NCBI GenBank assembly: GCA_023459495.1
Contig: JAEWTL010000085.1
Coordinates: 62,001 to 126,000, forward strand
Origin: Bacillota bacterium
GTDB taxonomy: Bacteria > Bacillota > Clostridia > Christensenellales > SZUA-584
Length of the DNA stretch: 64,000 nucleotides
Reading direction: 5' to 3'
A program made the position numbers and the translations under genes. Below, piece after piece: positions 15,008-22,273 of this stretch (positions are counted from its first letter, which is position 1; every line of letters starts with the position of its first letter). The notes under the pieces were generated by a model. It saw only the letters and a list, made by a program, of their open reading frames with translations. It made no database searches and had not been told where the DNA came from.

Positions 15008-15661
15008 ATGCTAAAAAAACTAAGCGAGGAACAGATCGTCGAGATTCTTGAAACGGGTATTTCGGAGTTTGCGGCTAACGGTCTGGACAGAGCAAACATT
15101 AACGTGATTGCAAAGAAATCCGGCGTCAGCGTAGGCGTGCTTTATAAATACTATAAGGACAAGGAGAATTTCTTTCTCGCATGCCTGAGGCATAGTCTTG
15201 AGACGCTGAGAAGCGTCATAAGCGAGGCGGTCACGCATGACGAAAAGCTGCTTGTTCGTGCTGAAAAGCTGATTCGCGCCGTCCAGCGCAGCGCCAGAGA
15301 GCACAATATATACAATATCATGTACAACGAGATCACAGCCGGAGCAAGTCAAAAGTATGCGCAGATCCTCGCCAAAGAGATCGAAGGTATTTCCTCAGAA
15401 GTATACATAAAATTTATCATAGAGGCGAAAGCCTCCGGAGAGATAAGAGACGATATTGACCCAAGGATGTTTGCTTTTTTCTTTGATAATCTGCTGCTCT
15501 CGCTTCAATTCTCCTACAGCTGCGATTATTACAGGGAAAGGTTTAAGATCTTTTGTGGAGAGGATATCCTGGATGACGACGAAAGGGTCGTGTCGGAGCT
15601 ATTAAAATTCGTGGAGTCAGCCTTTACATTCAAACAATCCGAAATAACTCATAAAGGATGA
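15008..15661 (+). CDS. TetR/AcrR family transcriptional regulator
   Basis: The 217-residue protein has the N-terminal TetR helix-turn-helix (about 8-55): EILETGISEFAANGLDRANI, then IAKKSGVSVGVLYKYYKDKE and NFFLAC. The C-terminal helical domain (about 60-210) would bind an unknown ligand. The start ATG 15008 follows GGAGG. It opens an operon with kinase, PLP enzyme and aldolase genes (gap of eight bases to the next), under a promoter with a perfect palindrome. Local autoregulation in response to the operon's substrate is the simplest reading. Most sugar operons instead use LacI, GntR or DeoR regulators, so a TetR here is a little unusual. Confidence 0.92.
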   Translation: MLKKLSEEQIVEILETGISEFAANGLDRANINVIAKKSGVSVGVLYKYYKDKENFFLACLRHSLETLRSVISEAVTHDEKLLVRAEKLIRAVQRSAREHNIYNIMYNEITAGASQKYAQILAKEIEGISSEVYIKFIIEAKASGEIRDDIDPRMFAFFFDNLLLSLQFSYSCDYYRERFKIFCGEDILDDDERVVSELLKFVESAFTFKQSEITHKG

Positions 15662-15669
15662 TGATTTGA

Positions 15670-17262
15670 ATGACCTATGTGATCGCATACGATATCGGAA
15701 CAACCGGTGTGAAAACCTGTCTGTACGGAATCGAGAGGGGTATCCGCCTGTTTGCGAGCGTACAGCAGGGGTACCCGTTGTATATTCTCGATAACGGCGG
15801 CGCCGAGCAGGATGCGGACGAGTGGTGGGACGCCATGTGCCAGACAACCCGCAAGATTTTCACACTTACGGACGTGAAACCTGCGGATGTCTCAGGGCTC
15901 TCTTTTTGCTCTCAGATGCAGGGGATGATACTGACAGATCGGGACGGAAACGCAGTGCGCAGGCCCATGAGCTATATGGATCAGCGCGCAAAAAAAGAAA
16001 TCATAGCAGGAATGGCGCACGGAATACAGATTGCAGGGGCAAACATTATTAATCTGCTGAAAAGCCTGGTGATTACGGGCGCGGTATCGTCAAGCGTTAA
16101 AGATCCGGTATGGAAATACAAATGGGTGGAGAATAACGAGCCCGACAACTTTAAAAGGGCATACAAATGGCTGGATGTAAAGGAATATCTGATTTGCCGG
16201 TGCACAGGTGAGTTTATTATGACAGAGGACTCCGCCTTTTCTACTTTTCTTTATGACACCCGAAGGGGCAGGGAAGGATGGAGCAAATCGCTTTGCAGGA
16301 TGTGCGGCGTAAACATGGAACACCTGCCGAAGATTATCAAGGCAACGGATAAAGCTGGCGGACTGACAGCCAAGGCGGCGGCAGAGCTGGGGCTAGCCGA
16401 GGGGACGCCCGTGTTCGGCGGAGGCGGCGACGCCACGCTGATCGGCGTGGGCGCAGGCTGCGGAAGCGTGGGAGACACGCATATTTATTCAGGCACTTCG
16501 GGCTGGGTCTCGACGATTGTAGACAGGAAGCTCGTCGATATAAACTGCATGATCGCATCCATTGTCGGCGTACAGAGCAGCCGGTTTAACTATTTTGCCG
16601 AAATGGAGACAGCAGGAAAGTGTCTGGAGTGGGTCAAAGATCATCTGGCTCTGGACGAGATCGGCATATATCTGGAGAAGAAGCATATTGCCGAAGGTCA
16701 GGAGACGGTCTACAGAAGCCTTTACGATTACATGACCGAAACGGTTAAGGACGTTCCATCCGGAGCAGGCGGCGTGATTTTCACACCATGGCTCCACGGA
16801 AACCGATGCCCTTTCGAAGATCCGAACGCTGCAGGCATGTTTTTCAATATCAGGATGGACACCGGCAAGACAGAGCTTATCCGCGCTGTACTGGAGGGCG
16901 TCTGTTATCATCTTCGTTGGATGCTGGAATGTCAGGGCATGAAGATCAAGACTTCGGACCCGATCCGGTTCGTGGGCGGCGGCGCACTTTCGGATGTCAC
17001 GTGCCAAATACTTGCCGACATAACAGGGCGCACCATTGAGACGGTCGCATCGCCGCAAAATGTGGGCGCGGTGGGCGCGGCGGCTGTCGTGGGCGTGGCG
17101 TTGGGGATAATCGGAAGCATTGATGAGATCGGCGATTTTATACCTGCAGTCAAAACCTTCAGGCCGGACAAGGCAAAAAGAAACGCATACGATAAAAACT
17201 TTACAGTATTTAAAAGGCTGTACAGGTTTAATAAAAGTAACTACAAAGCGCTTAACGCATAA
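15670..17262 (+). CDS. FGGY-family carbohydrate kinase (xylulokinase-like)
   Basis: The 530-residue protein phosphorylates a sugar or polyol with ATP. The N-terminus has the ATPase phosphate-binding strand YVIAYDIGTTGVKTCLYGIE. A second domain has HIYSGTSGWVST and the C-terminal signature region PIRFVGGGALSDVTCQILAD, followed by AVGAAAVVGVALG. The active-site Asp is likely in FGGGGDATLIGVG. Its length and motif order match xylulokinases, but ribulokinase- or rhamnulokinase-like specificities are possible. The neighbouring class II aldolase suggests that the product is a ketose-phosphate that is then split. It sits between tetR and the PLP-enzyme gene in a tight operon. Confidence 0.88.
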   Translation: MTYVIAYDIGTTGVKTCLYGIERGIRLFASVQQGYPLYILDNGGAEQDADEWWDAMCQTTRKIFTLTDVKPADVSGLSFCSQMQGMILTDRDGNAVRRPMSYMDQRAKKEIIAGMAHGIQIAGANIINLLKSLVITGAVSSSVKDPVWKYKWVENNEPDNFKRAYKWLDVKEYLICRCTGEFIMTEDSAFSTFLYDTRRGREGWSKSLCRMCGVNMEHLPKIIKATDKAGGLTAKAAAELGLAEGTPVFGGGGDATLIGVGAGCGSVGDTHIYSGTSGWVSTIVDRKLVDINCMIASIVGVQSSRFNYFAEMETAGKCLEWVKDHLALDEIGIYLEKKHIAEGQETVYRSLYDYMTETVKDVPSGAGGVIFTPWLHGNRCPFEDPNAAGMFFNIRMDTGKTELIRAVLEGVCYHLRWMLECQGMKIKTSDPIRFVGGGALSDVTCQILADITGRTIETVASPQNVGAVGAAAVVGVALGIIGSIDEIGDFIPAVKTFRPDKAKRNAYDKNFTVFKRLYRFNKSNYKALNA

Positions 17263-17276
17263 AAGGAGGCTAATAG

Positions 17277-18740
17277 ATGAAAATCCCGTACAGATATGTA
17301 GATGCCAAAGCCGTCACTGCAAAGCTTGACGAATTGATTAAAAAGCCAATTTACAGCATAGGCAAGGATGCACTGCAGAAGTATAAGGATGAATACTACG
17401 GTCAGCGCTGCAAAGCTTCCCAACAAATGATTGAAAAAGCGCAGGGAGCGATACCCGGTGGTGTTCAGCACAATCTGGCATTCAATTATCCTTTCCCGCT
17501 GGTATTCACAAAGGCAGAGGGAAACAGGCTGTATGATATCGACGGAAACGAATATCTGGATTTTTTGCAGGCGGGTGGCCCTACCGTTTTAGGCTCCAAT
17601 CCACCGGCAGTGCGTGAAAAGGTTATTGAGCTGCTGGAGACGTGCGGCCCTTCCACCGGCCTTTTCCACGAATACGAATATAAAATGGCTGAAAAGGTCA
17701 TCGAGTTGGTACCATCGGTGGAGAAGCTTCGTATGTTTGGCAGCGGAACGGAGGCCTGCATGGGAGCTATCCGTGTAGCCCGCCTTGCCACAAAGAAAAA
17801 GAATATTGTCAAGATGGGCGGCGCTTATCATGGCTGGAGCGACCAGCTGGCATATGGCTTACGCATTCCGGGTACAAAAGGCCTGCAGTCCCAGGGCGTG
17901 CCCGGGTTCGTATTCAAGCACACGCAGGAGTTTTTCCCCAACGATCTGAACGCCTTGGAGAGCGTTTTAAGGCTCAATCAGCTCCGGGGCGGTACGGCTG
18001 CCGTGCTGCTGGAGCCGATCGGGCCCGAGAGCGGCACGCGGCCTGTGGATTATGACTTTCCGGCCGGCTGCCGGGCACTCTGCGACAAGTACGGAGCGTT
18101 GCTCATTTTCGACGAAGTGGTCACCGGTTTTAGGATGGGCCCGGGCGGAGCGCAGGAGTATTTTGGCGTTATACCGGATCTGACCGTGTTCGGCAAGGTC
18201 GTCGCGGGCGGATACCCGGGAGCGGGCGGCCTCGGCGGCAAGGCGGAATACATGAAGTTCCTCGGCGCAGGCCTCGACGAGCACGGCGGAAAGAAAGCGC
18301 TTGTGGGCGGAACGTTATCGGCAACGCCCTTAAGCTGCTGTGCGGGTTATCATATGATCTGCGAAATCGAGCGCACGCGTGCGTGGGAGACGGCGGCGAA
18401 GATGGGTGATCGTCTGACGGACGGACTTAATGTGCTGATCGAAAGGCGAGGCTTGCCCTTTGCGGCCTACAATGTGGGCTCTATCTGCCATCTGGATACA
18501 GTGGGAACCATGCACTTTGCGATCAACTGGAAAAAACCGTGGGGGATCCCGAACGTTCTTAAGGAAACGTCTAAGCGCAAGGCGGAGATGCAGCACATGG
18601 GTGCGGCTTATATGGCGGAAGGGCTGGTGACGTTGGCCGGAAACCGGATGTATACGAGTGCCGCCTATACCGAAGCGGACATCGACGCAGCGGTTGCTGC
18701 CTTTGACCGGATATTTGATATGATAGAGGTGATCGGATGA
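17277..18740 (+). CDS. class III PLP enzyme, glutamate-1-semialdehyde aminomutase-like
   Basis: The 487-residue protein belongs to the class III aminotransferase fold. Motifs are KLRMFGSGTEACMGAIRVAR (cofactor phosphate region), GAYHGWSDQ, LLIFDEVVTGFR with the Asp that contacts the PLP ring nitrogen, and VFGKVVAGGYPGAGGLGGK with Lys307 as the likely PLP lysine. The segment order resembles glutamate-1-semialdehyde 2,1-aminomutase. An N-terminal extension of about 55 residues and the lack of any heme gene nearby argue against a role in tetrapyrrole synthesis. In this operon it more likely acts on an amino sugar, amino-ketose or aldehyde linked to the kinase and aldolase steps. The start ATG 17277 follows AAAGGAGG. 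Confidence 0.85.
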   Translation: MKIPYRYVDAKAVTAKLDELIKKPIYSIGKDALQKYKDEYYGQRCKASQQMIEKAQGAIPGGVQHNLAFNYPFPLVFTKAEGNRLYDIDGNEYLDFLQAGGPTVLGSNPPAVREKVIELLETCGPSTGLFHEYEYKMAEKVIELVPSVEKLRMFGSGTEACMGAIRVARLATKKKNIVKMGGAYHGWSDQLAYGLRIPGTKGLQSQGVPGFVFKHTQEFFPNDLNALESVLRLNQLRGGTAAVLLEPIGPESGTRPVDYDFPAGCRALCDKYGALLIFDEVVTGFRMGPGGAQEYFGVIPDLTVFGKVVAGGYPGAGGLGGKAEYMKFLGAGLDEHGGKKALVGGTLSATPLSCCAGYHMICEIERTRAWETAAKMGDRLTDGLNVLIERRGLPFAAYNVGSICHLDTVGTMHFAINWKKPWGIPNVLKETSKRKAEMQHMGAAYMAEGLVTLAGNRMYTSAAYTEADIDAAVAAFDRIFDMIEVIG

Positions 18741-19735
18741 TGGATCAGGCTAACGCAAAGCGGCTGGTCGCTGAATCCGGTAAAATGCTCCTTGATGAGA
18801 AGCTGGCTGCCCGAACATGGGGCAACGTAAGCTGCCGTGTAGGTGAAGGATCCATGGCTATAACACCCAGCGGCCTTGGGTATGAGGGCATGAAACCGGA
18901 TGATATCGTCTCTGTCGATATGGCTACAGGCGAATGGGAAGGAACAAGGAAGCCGTCATCGGAAAAAGGGATACATATATCTGCGTATCTCCAATTCCCC
19001 GATGCCGGGTTTGTCATTCATACGCATCAGACATACGCATCCGCATTAGGGCTGGCCGGGTTTAACTTTTTGTCTCTTTCTGAGGAGGACGAAAAGGCAC
19101 TTGGAGGCATAGCGCTGGCGGAATATGGATTGTCCAGTACGAAAAAACTTGCAGCAAATGTTTCCCGCGCTTATGGCAGCGGCGCTCACGTTGTGCTGAT
19201 GGCCCACCACGGCGCGGTAATTGTAGGGAAAGACCGCGAGGAGGCCTTTAGCCGGGCGCTTCTGCTGGAAGGCATATGCCGCCGCGCCTGCATGGGGCAA
19301 CCGAAAGCTGATCCGCTACTGGATGAAACGTTGGCAAACAGCTTGATCGCTGCTGCAAAAAAGGAATTCGGGCATGCGGCATACATCGCGTCTGCACCCG
19401 TGCTGGCCTGCGCTTCGGACGGGAAAGCGATTCCGGCGCAGCTGGACGACATGGCTCAGATGATTGGCCCCCGGTTGCCTGTTGTCAAACCGGACGAAAG
19501 CGCCGTAATGGGAGCGCTCCGCAAAAGCGATGTGGTCCTTGTCCCCGGCGCAGGAGCAATATGCCGTGCAGCAACGGAAGGGGACTTAACCGCTTTATGC
19601 CTGCTGGCTGAAAAATCCTGCATCTGTTGGCTGCACACACAGGCACAAGGTGTGAGCGGACGGCTGTCGGCGTTCGATGTCAGACTCATGCGTACCGTGT
19701 ACCGGATGAAATACTCCAAGAAGATTGGCGGCTAA
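18737..19735 (+). CDS. class II aldolase/adducin family protein with duplicated domain
   Basis: The first half (about 1-215) is a zinc-dependent class II aldolase of the fuculose/ribulose-phosphate type. The expected metal set is present: Glu76 (SSEKGIH), His95 and His97 (HTHQT) and a His in MAHHGAVIVG (157 or 158). The full length of 332 residues is about 115 more than usual. The second half (about 225-332) repeats the pattern in degenerate form: SDVVLVPGAGAICRAATEGD matches AHVVLMAHHGAVIVGKDREE but lacks the His residues. It may be an inactive duplicate with a structural role. The start overlaps the previous stop; ATG at 18737 and 18740 are both possible. It probably splits a phosphorylated ketose. 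Confidence 0.87.
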   Translation: MMDQANAKRLVAESGKMLLDEKLAARTWGNVSCRVGEGSMAITPSGLGYEGMKPDDIVSVDMATGEWEGTRKPSSEKGIHISAYLQFPDAGFVIHTHQTYASALGLAGFNFLSLSEEDEKALGGIALAEYGLSSTKKLAANVSRAYGSGAHVVLMAHHGAVIVGKDREEAFSRALLLEGICRRACMGQPKADPLLDETLANSLIAAAKKEFGHAAYIASAPVLACASDGKAIPAQLDDMAQMIGPRLPVVKPDESAVMGALRKSDVVLVPGAGAICRAATEGDLTALCLLAEKSCICWLHTQAQGVSGRLSAFDVRLMRTVYRMKYSKKIGG

Positions 19736-19738
19736 AAG

Positions 19739-19842
19739 ATGGCGAAGAAAGAGCATAAAGAGCTTTGGCGAACCGTAAAATTTGTGCTGTTTTCCATCGG
19801 TAATAAATGAAGACGGTAACTGATAAGATCAAAGTGCTCTAA
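19739..19842 (+). pseudogene. GtrA-family gene remnant
   Basis: An ATG at 19739 opens a 23-codon frame whose product MAKKEHKELWRTVKFVLFSI looks exactly like the N-terminus of Firmicutes GtrA-family membrane proteins, but stops three codons later. A short frame ending KTVTDKIKVL (19807-19842) follows and could be the old C-terminus. This suggests a large internal deletion of about 350 bases or more. GtrA proteins help move lipid-linked sugars. The remnant follows the aldolase gene directly and is probably not functional. Confidence 0.55.
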
Positions 19843-19885
19843 AACACGCTACAGCCAATATTAACGCCATTCTCACTGCATTACC

Positions 19886-19920
19886 AAAAGAAGATAGCAA
19901 ATCAGTTATCTTCTTTTATT
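19886..19920 (+). terminator. terminator after the kinase-aldolase operon
   Basis: AAAAGAAGATA at 19886-19896 pairs perfectly with TATCTTCTTTT at 19907-19917, and T/A-rich sequence follows. It likely closes the operon that starts at 14969. Confidence 0.75.
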
Positions 19921-19989
19921 TTTCAGAAATCGCTGTCGAAAAATCGCGATTTTTAAAGTAAAAGATCGTTTTTTATATTGACAAACACA

Positions 19990-20005
19990 GATTACTGATG
20001 TAATC
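19990..20005 (+). promoter_or_regulatory. BlaI-type operator, site 1
   Basis: GATTAC-TGAT-GTAATC is a perfect six-base inverted repeat. It shares the pattern GRYTAC-N4-GTARTC with the second site 33 bases downstream. Both flank a TATAAT at 20012-20017, just before the BlaI-family gene. Confidence 0.75.
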
Positions 20006-20022
20006 TGCTGCTATAATATAAA

Positions 20023-20038
20023 GGCTACAACAGTAGTC
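20023..20038 (+). promoter_or_regulatory. BlaI-type operator, site 2
   Basis: GGCTAC-AACA-GTAGTC is a near-perfect inverted repeat of the same form as site 1, centred 18 bases before the BlaI-family start codon. The pair fits a dimeric BlaI/MecI repressor that controls its own operon. Confidence 0.72.
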
Positions 20039-20055
20039 TGTAAAGGGGGTCTTTA

Positions 20056-20436
20056 ATGAACAGGTTGGCTGAAAGAATAGCTGACTCCGAACTTGAGGTC
20101 ATGCGGGTTTTGTGGGATGCAAAGAAGGCGCTTCCCGTAGCGGAAATTCGCAGGGCGATCTGCGAAAAGACCGGCTGGGAGGGGTCAACCGCAAAGACCT
20201 TGCTGTATCGTCTACAAAGCAAAGGCGTCGTGGAACAGGAGAAAAGGGATGTGTATTACTATTATCCCTGTGTCACCGAGGCTGAATACAACGAGTATAC
20301 GACACAGACGCTGCTCGATAAGCTCTATCAGGGCAGCGTAAAAAATCTGGTCGCCTCGTTTGTATCATCCAAAAAACTGAGCGATGACGATATTGCCGAG
20401 CTGCAAAATATGTTACGGGACGGCAAAAAGAGATGA
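20056..20436 (+). CDS. BlaI/MecI/CopY family transcriptional repressor
   Basis: The 126-residue protein has the winged-helix domain of BlaI/MecI regulators (about 5-80): ISDSEL-like IADSELEVMRVLWDAK, GSTAKTLLYRLQSKGVV and the wing KRDVYYYYPCVTEAEY. A dimerisation tail of about 45 residues follows (VSSKKLSDDDIAELQNML). Repressors of this group are inactivated by cleavage through their membrane partner, here encoded directly downstream with a four-base overlap. The two GRYTAC-N4-GTARTC palindromes over the promoter are its probable binding sites. The start ATG 20056 follows AAAGGGGG. Confidence 0.95.
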   Translation: MNRLAERIADSELEVMRVLWDAKKALPVAEIRRAICEKTGWEGSTAKTLLYRLQSKGVVEQEKRDVYYYYPCVTEAEYNEYTTQTLLDKLYQGSVKNLVASFVSSKKLSDDDIAELQNMLRDGKKR

Positions 20437-22193
20437 ACAACACGATACTTACGGTTCTCTCATTGAGCGTCTCCGGCTCAGTTCTTGCGCTGATCATCCT
20501 TGCACTGCGGCCATTGCTAAAGAATAAGGTCTCTAAGATGTTTCAGTATTACGTCTGGCTGCTGGTGCTGCTGCGGCTGGCAGTGCCGTTATCCTTTGAC
20601 GGCAGCGTCATGAACCAGATCATTTCTCAGGCAGGCATCACAAACGCTGTGGTGGTATTAGCTCCTGACAGCAGTAACGGAGAATCAACACAAGGAGAGC
20701 TTGCACCGCAGGATAATGGGCAAAACACCTCGCAGGAGGTCACGACGGACGGCACGGTACCGGCCAATTCTGTAACAGACTCAGGCTTGCCGGCAGCATC
20801 CGAGCCAACCCGGTTTAACCTTTTGGGTTTTGTATTGGAGCACCTGACCTTCATATGGCTTCTGGGCGCAGCACTGTATCTTGGTTGGTTTATCATCGCA
20901 TATCTGCGGTTCAACCGGAAGATAAGAAGGACCAGCATTCAGCCCAATGCGAAAGACATGGAGGAGTTCGCAAAGCTGTGCGGTGATACGCGCGTCCAGC
21001 TAGTCTGCAATCCGCATATCACTACGCCCATGCTGATCGGCTTCCTGTCTCCGCGTATCGTGGTTCCGCAGTTGGCGTTTGTGGGGAATGGAATTAAGGC
21101 AGAGCTTGTGCATATCCTCCGGCATGAACTGACGCATTACCGCCGCCGCGATCTGCTGTATAAGTGGTTTGTCGTATTTGTCAGCGCGTTGCACTGGTTC
21201 AACCCGCTGATGATACTGGTGCGGCGGGAGATCAGCCGTGCCTGTGAACTGTCCTGCGATGAGGCGGTCATTCGTTCTTTGGATGCCGATGAGCGACAGG
21301 ACTATGGAGAAACGCTGCTCGCGATTGCGTCAAACAAGCGGCTTCAAACCGGTATCGTTGCAACAACGATGTGTGAAGGAAAACGTGAATTAAAAGAAAG
21401 GCTTGAAAGTATCATGACATATAAAAGTAAAAGCGTAGTAATGGTTGCTTTGTCTCTTGTTTTAGCACTGGCGCTTGCCGGCTGCAGCGTGGCGCTGGGC
21501 GCGGCTAATATAACGGATCAAATCCCTGATGATGTAGTTTCCCAATCTCCCGCTGTAACGGACACCTCCAGCGCCACGACTGATCCTGCAGGCAGCAAAA
21601 GCGACGTAAAGATACAGCCTTTATCCAATGATCCGGTATTGAAAGCATATCAGGCAGTGATGAACAATGAAGCTGAATTTTACAGCACGGACAATCAGAA
21701 AAACCTGTATCTGAACGACTTTCTGAATAATAATGAGATTTATGAAGTAGCCTTCACTGTGACTCAATTTGCTGTGTTGGACATGAACGGCGACGGGATG
21801 TCCGAAGTGGTCCTTGAGCTGTCCGTGGCGGATGAGCCTCAGTTTTATGAAGTCTTGCATAATATAGACGGTGTAGTCTACGGATACCTGATCGTATACA
21901 GAGGCTTGGAAGAGCTGAAATCGGATGGAACATTTTACTTTTCAAGCGGCGCGGCAGACGGTGGATGGGGCAAACTGGTATTCGAATCCACGGCTATAAC
22001 CACGGACATATCGGGATACAGTGAGTCCACGCAGGATGCAAACGGCTTAACCATATCATACTTCGTTAACGATGAAGCTGTCACAGCAGAATCTTTTGAG
22101 TCCTTCTCGAACGAGCAGGCTGGCAAGGAAGACGCGGTCTGGTATGAATTCACTCAGGAGAATATAGCAGCCCAGCTTTCTGTAAATTCGTAA
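20433..22193 (+). CDS. BlaR1-like M56 family membrane metallopeptidase
   Basis: The 586-residue protein has membrane helices near 5-50 and 135-160 and a zinc peptidase site RHELTHYRRRDLL (His231, Glu232, His235), with the third ligand probably in ISRACELSCDEAVI. This is the M56 peptidase that signals to BlaI-type repressors. After another membrane helix (about 330-352, MVALSLVLALALAGC), the outer part is not a penicillin-binding sensor. It is a roughly 180-residue domain with DMNGDGMSEVVLELSV and YFSSGAADGGWGKLVF, so beta-lactam sensing is not indicated. The signal is unknown. No resistance gene lies nearby. Confidence 0.88.
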   Translation: MNNTILTVLSLSVSGSVLALIILALRPLLKNKVSKMFQYYVWLLVLLRLAVPLSFDGSVMNQIISQAGITNAVVVLAPDSSNGESTQGELAPQDNGQNTSQEVTTDGTVPANSVTDSGLPAASEPTRFNLLGFVLEHLTFIWLLGAALYLGWFIIAYLRFNRKIRRTSIQPNAKDMEEFAKLCGDTRVQLVCNPHITTPMLIGFLSPRIVVPQLAFVGNGIKAELVHILRHELTHYRRRDLLYKWFVVFVSALHWFNPLMILVRREISRACELSCDEAVIRSLDADERQDYGETLLAIASNKRLQTGIVATTMCEGKRELKERLESIMTYKSKSVVMVALSLVLALALAGCSVALGAANITDQIPDDVVSQSPAVTDTSSATTDPAGSKSDVKIQPLSNDPVLKAYQAVMNNEAEFYSTDNQKNLYLNDFLNNNEIYEVAFTVTQFAVLDMNGDGMSEVVLELSVADEPQFYEVLHNIDGVVYGYLIVYRGLEELKSDGTFYFSSGAADGGWGKLVFESTAITTDISGYSESTQDANGLTISYFVNDEAVTAESFESFSNEQAGKEDAVWYEFTQENIAAQLSVNS

Positions 22194-22214
22194 TGATGTG
22201 AGGATAGAATGAAT

Positions 22215-22255
22215 ATAACGGGGAGCATCTCACGGATGTTCCCCGTTATGTCTTG
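22215..22255. terminator. terminator between convergent genes
   Basis: ATAACGGGGA at 22215-22224 pairs with TCCCCGTTAT at 22240-22249 in a ten-base-pair stem. It lies between the BlaR1-like gene and the end of the GH31 gene. Confidence 0.65.
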
Positions 22256-22273
22256 TTTCAGGTGTCTTTGGCA

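Noticed and set aside
19978..20017. TTGACA at 19978 with TATAAT at 20012 as the BlaI promoter
   Set aside because: The spacing is 28 bases, too long for one promoter. Only the two operators and the -10-like box are supported.
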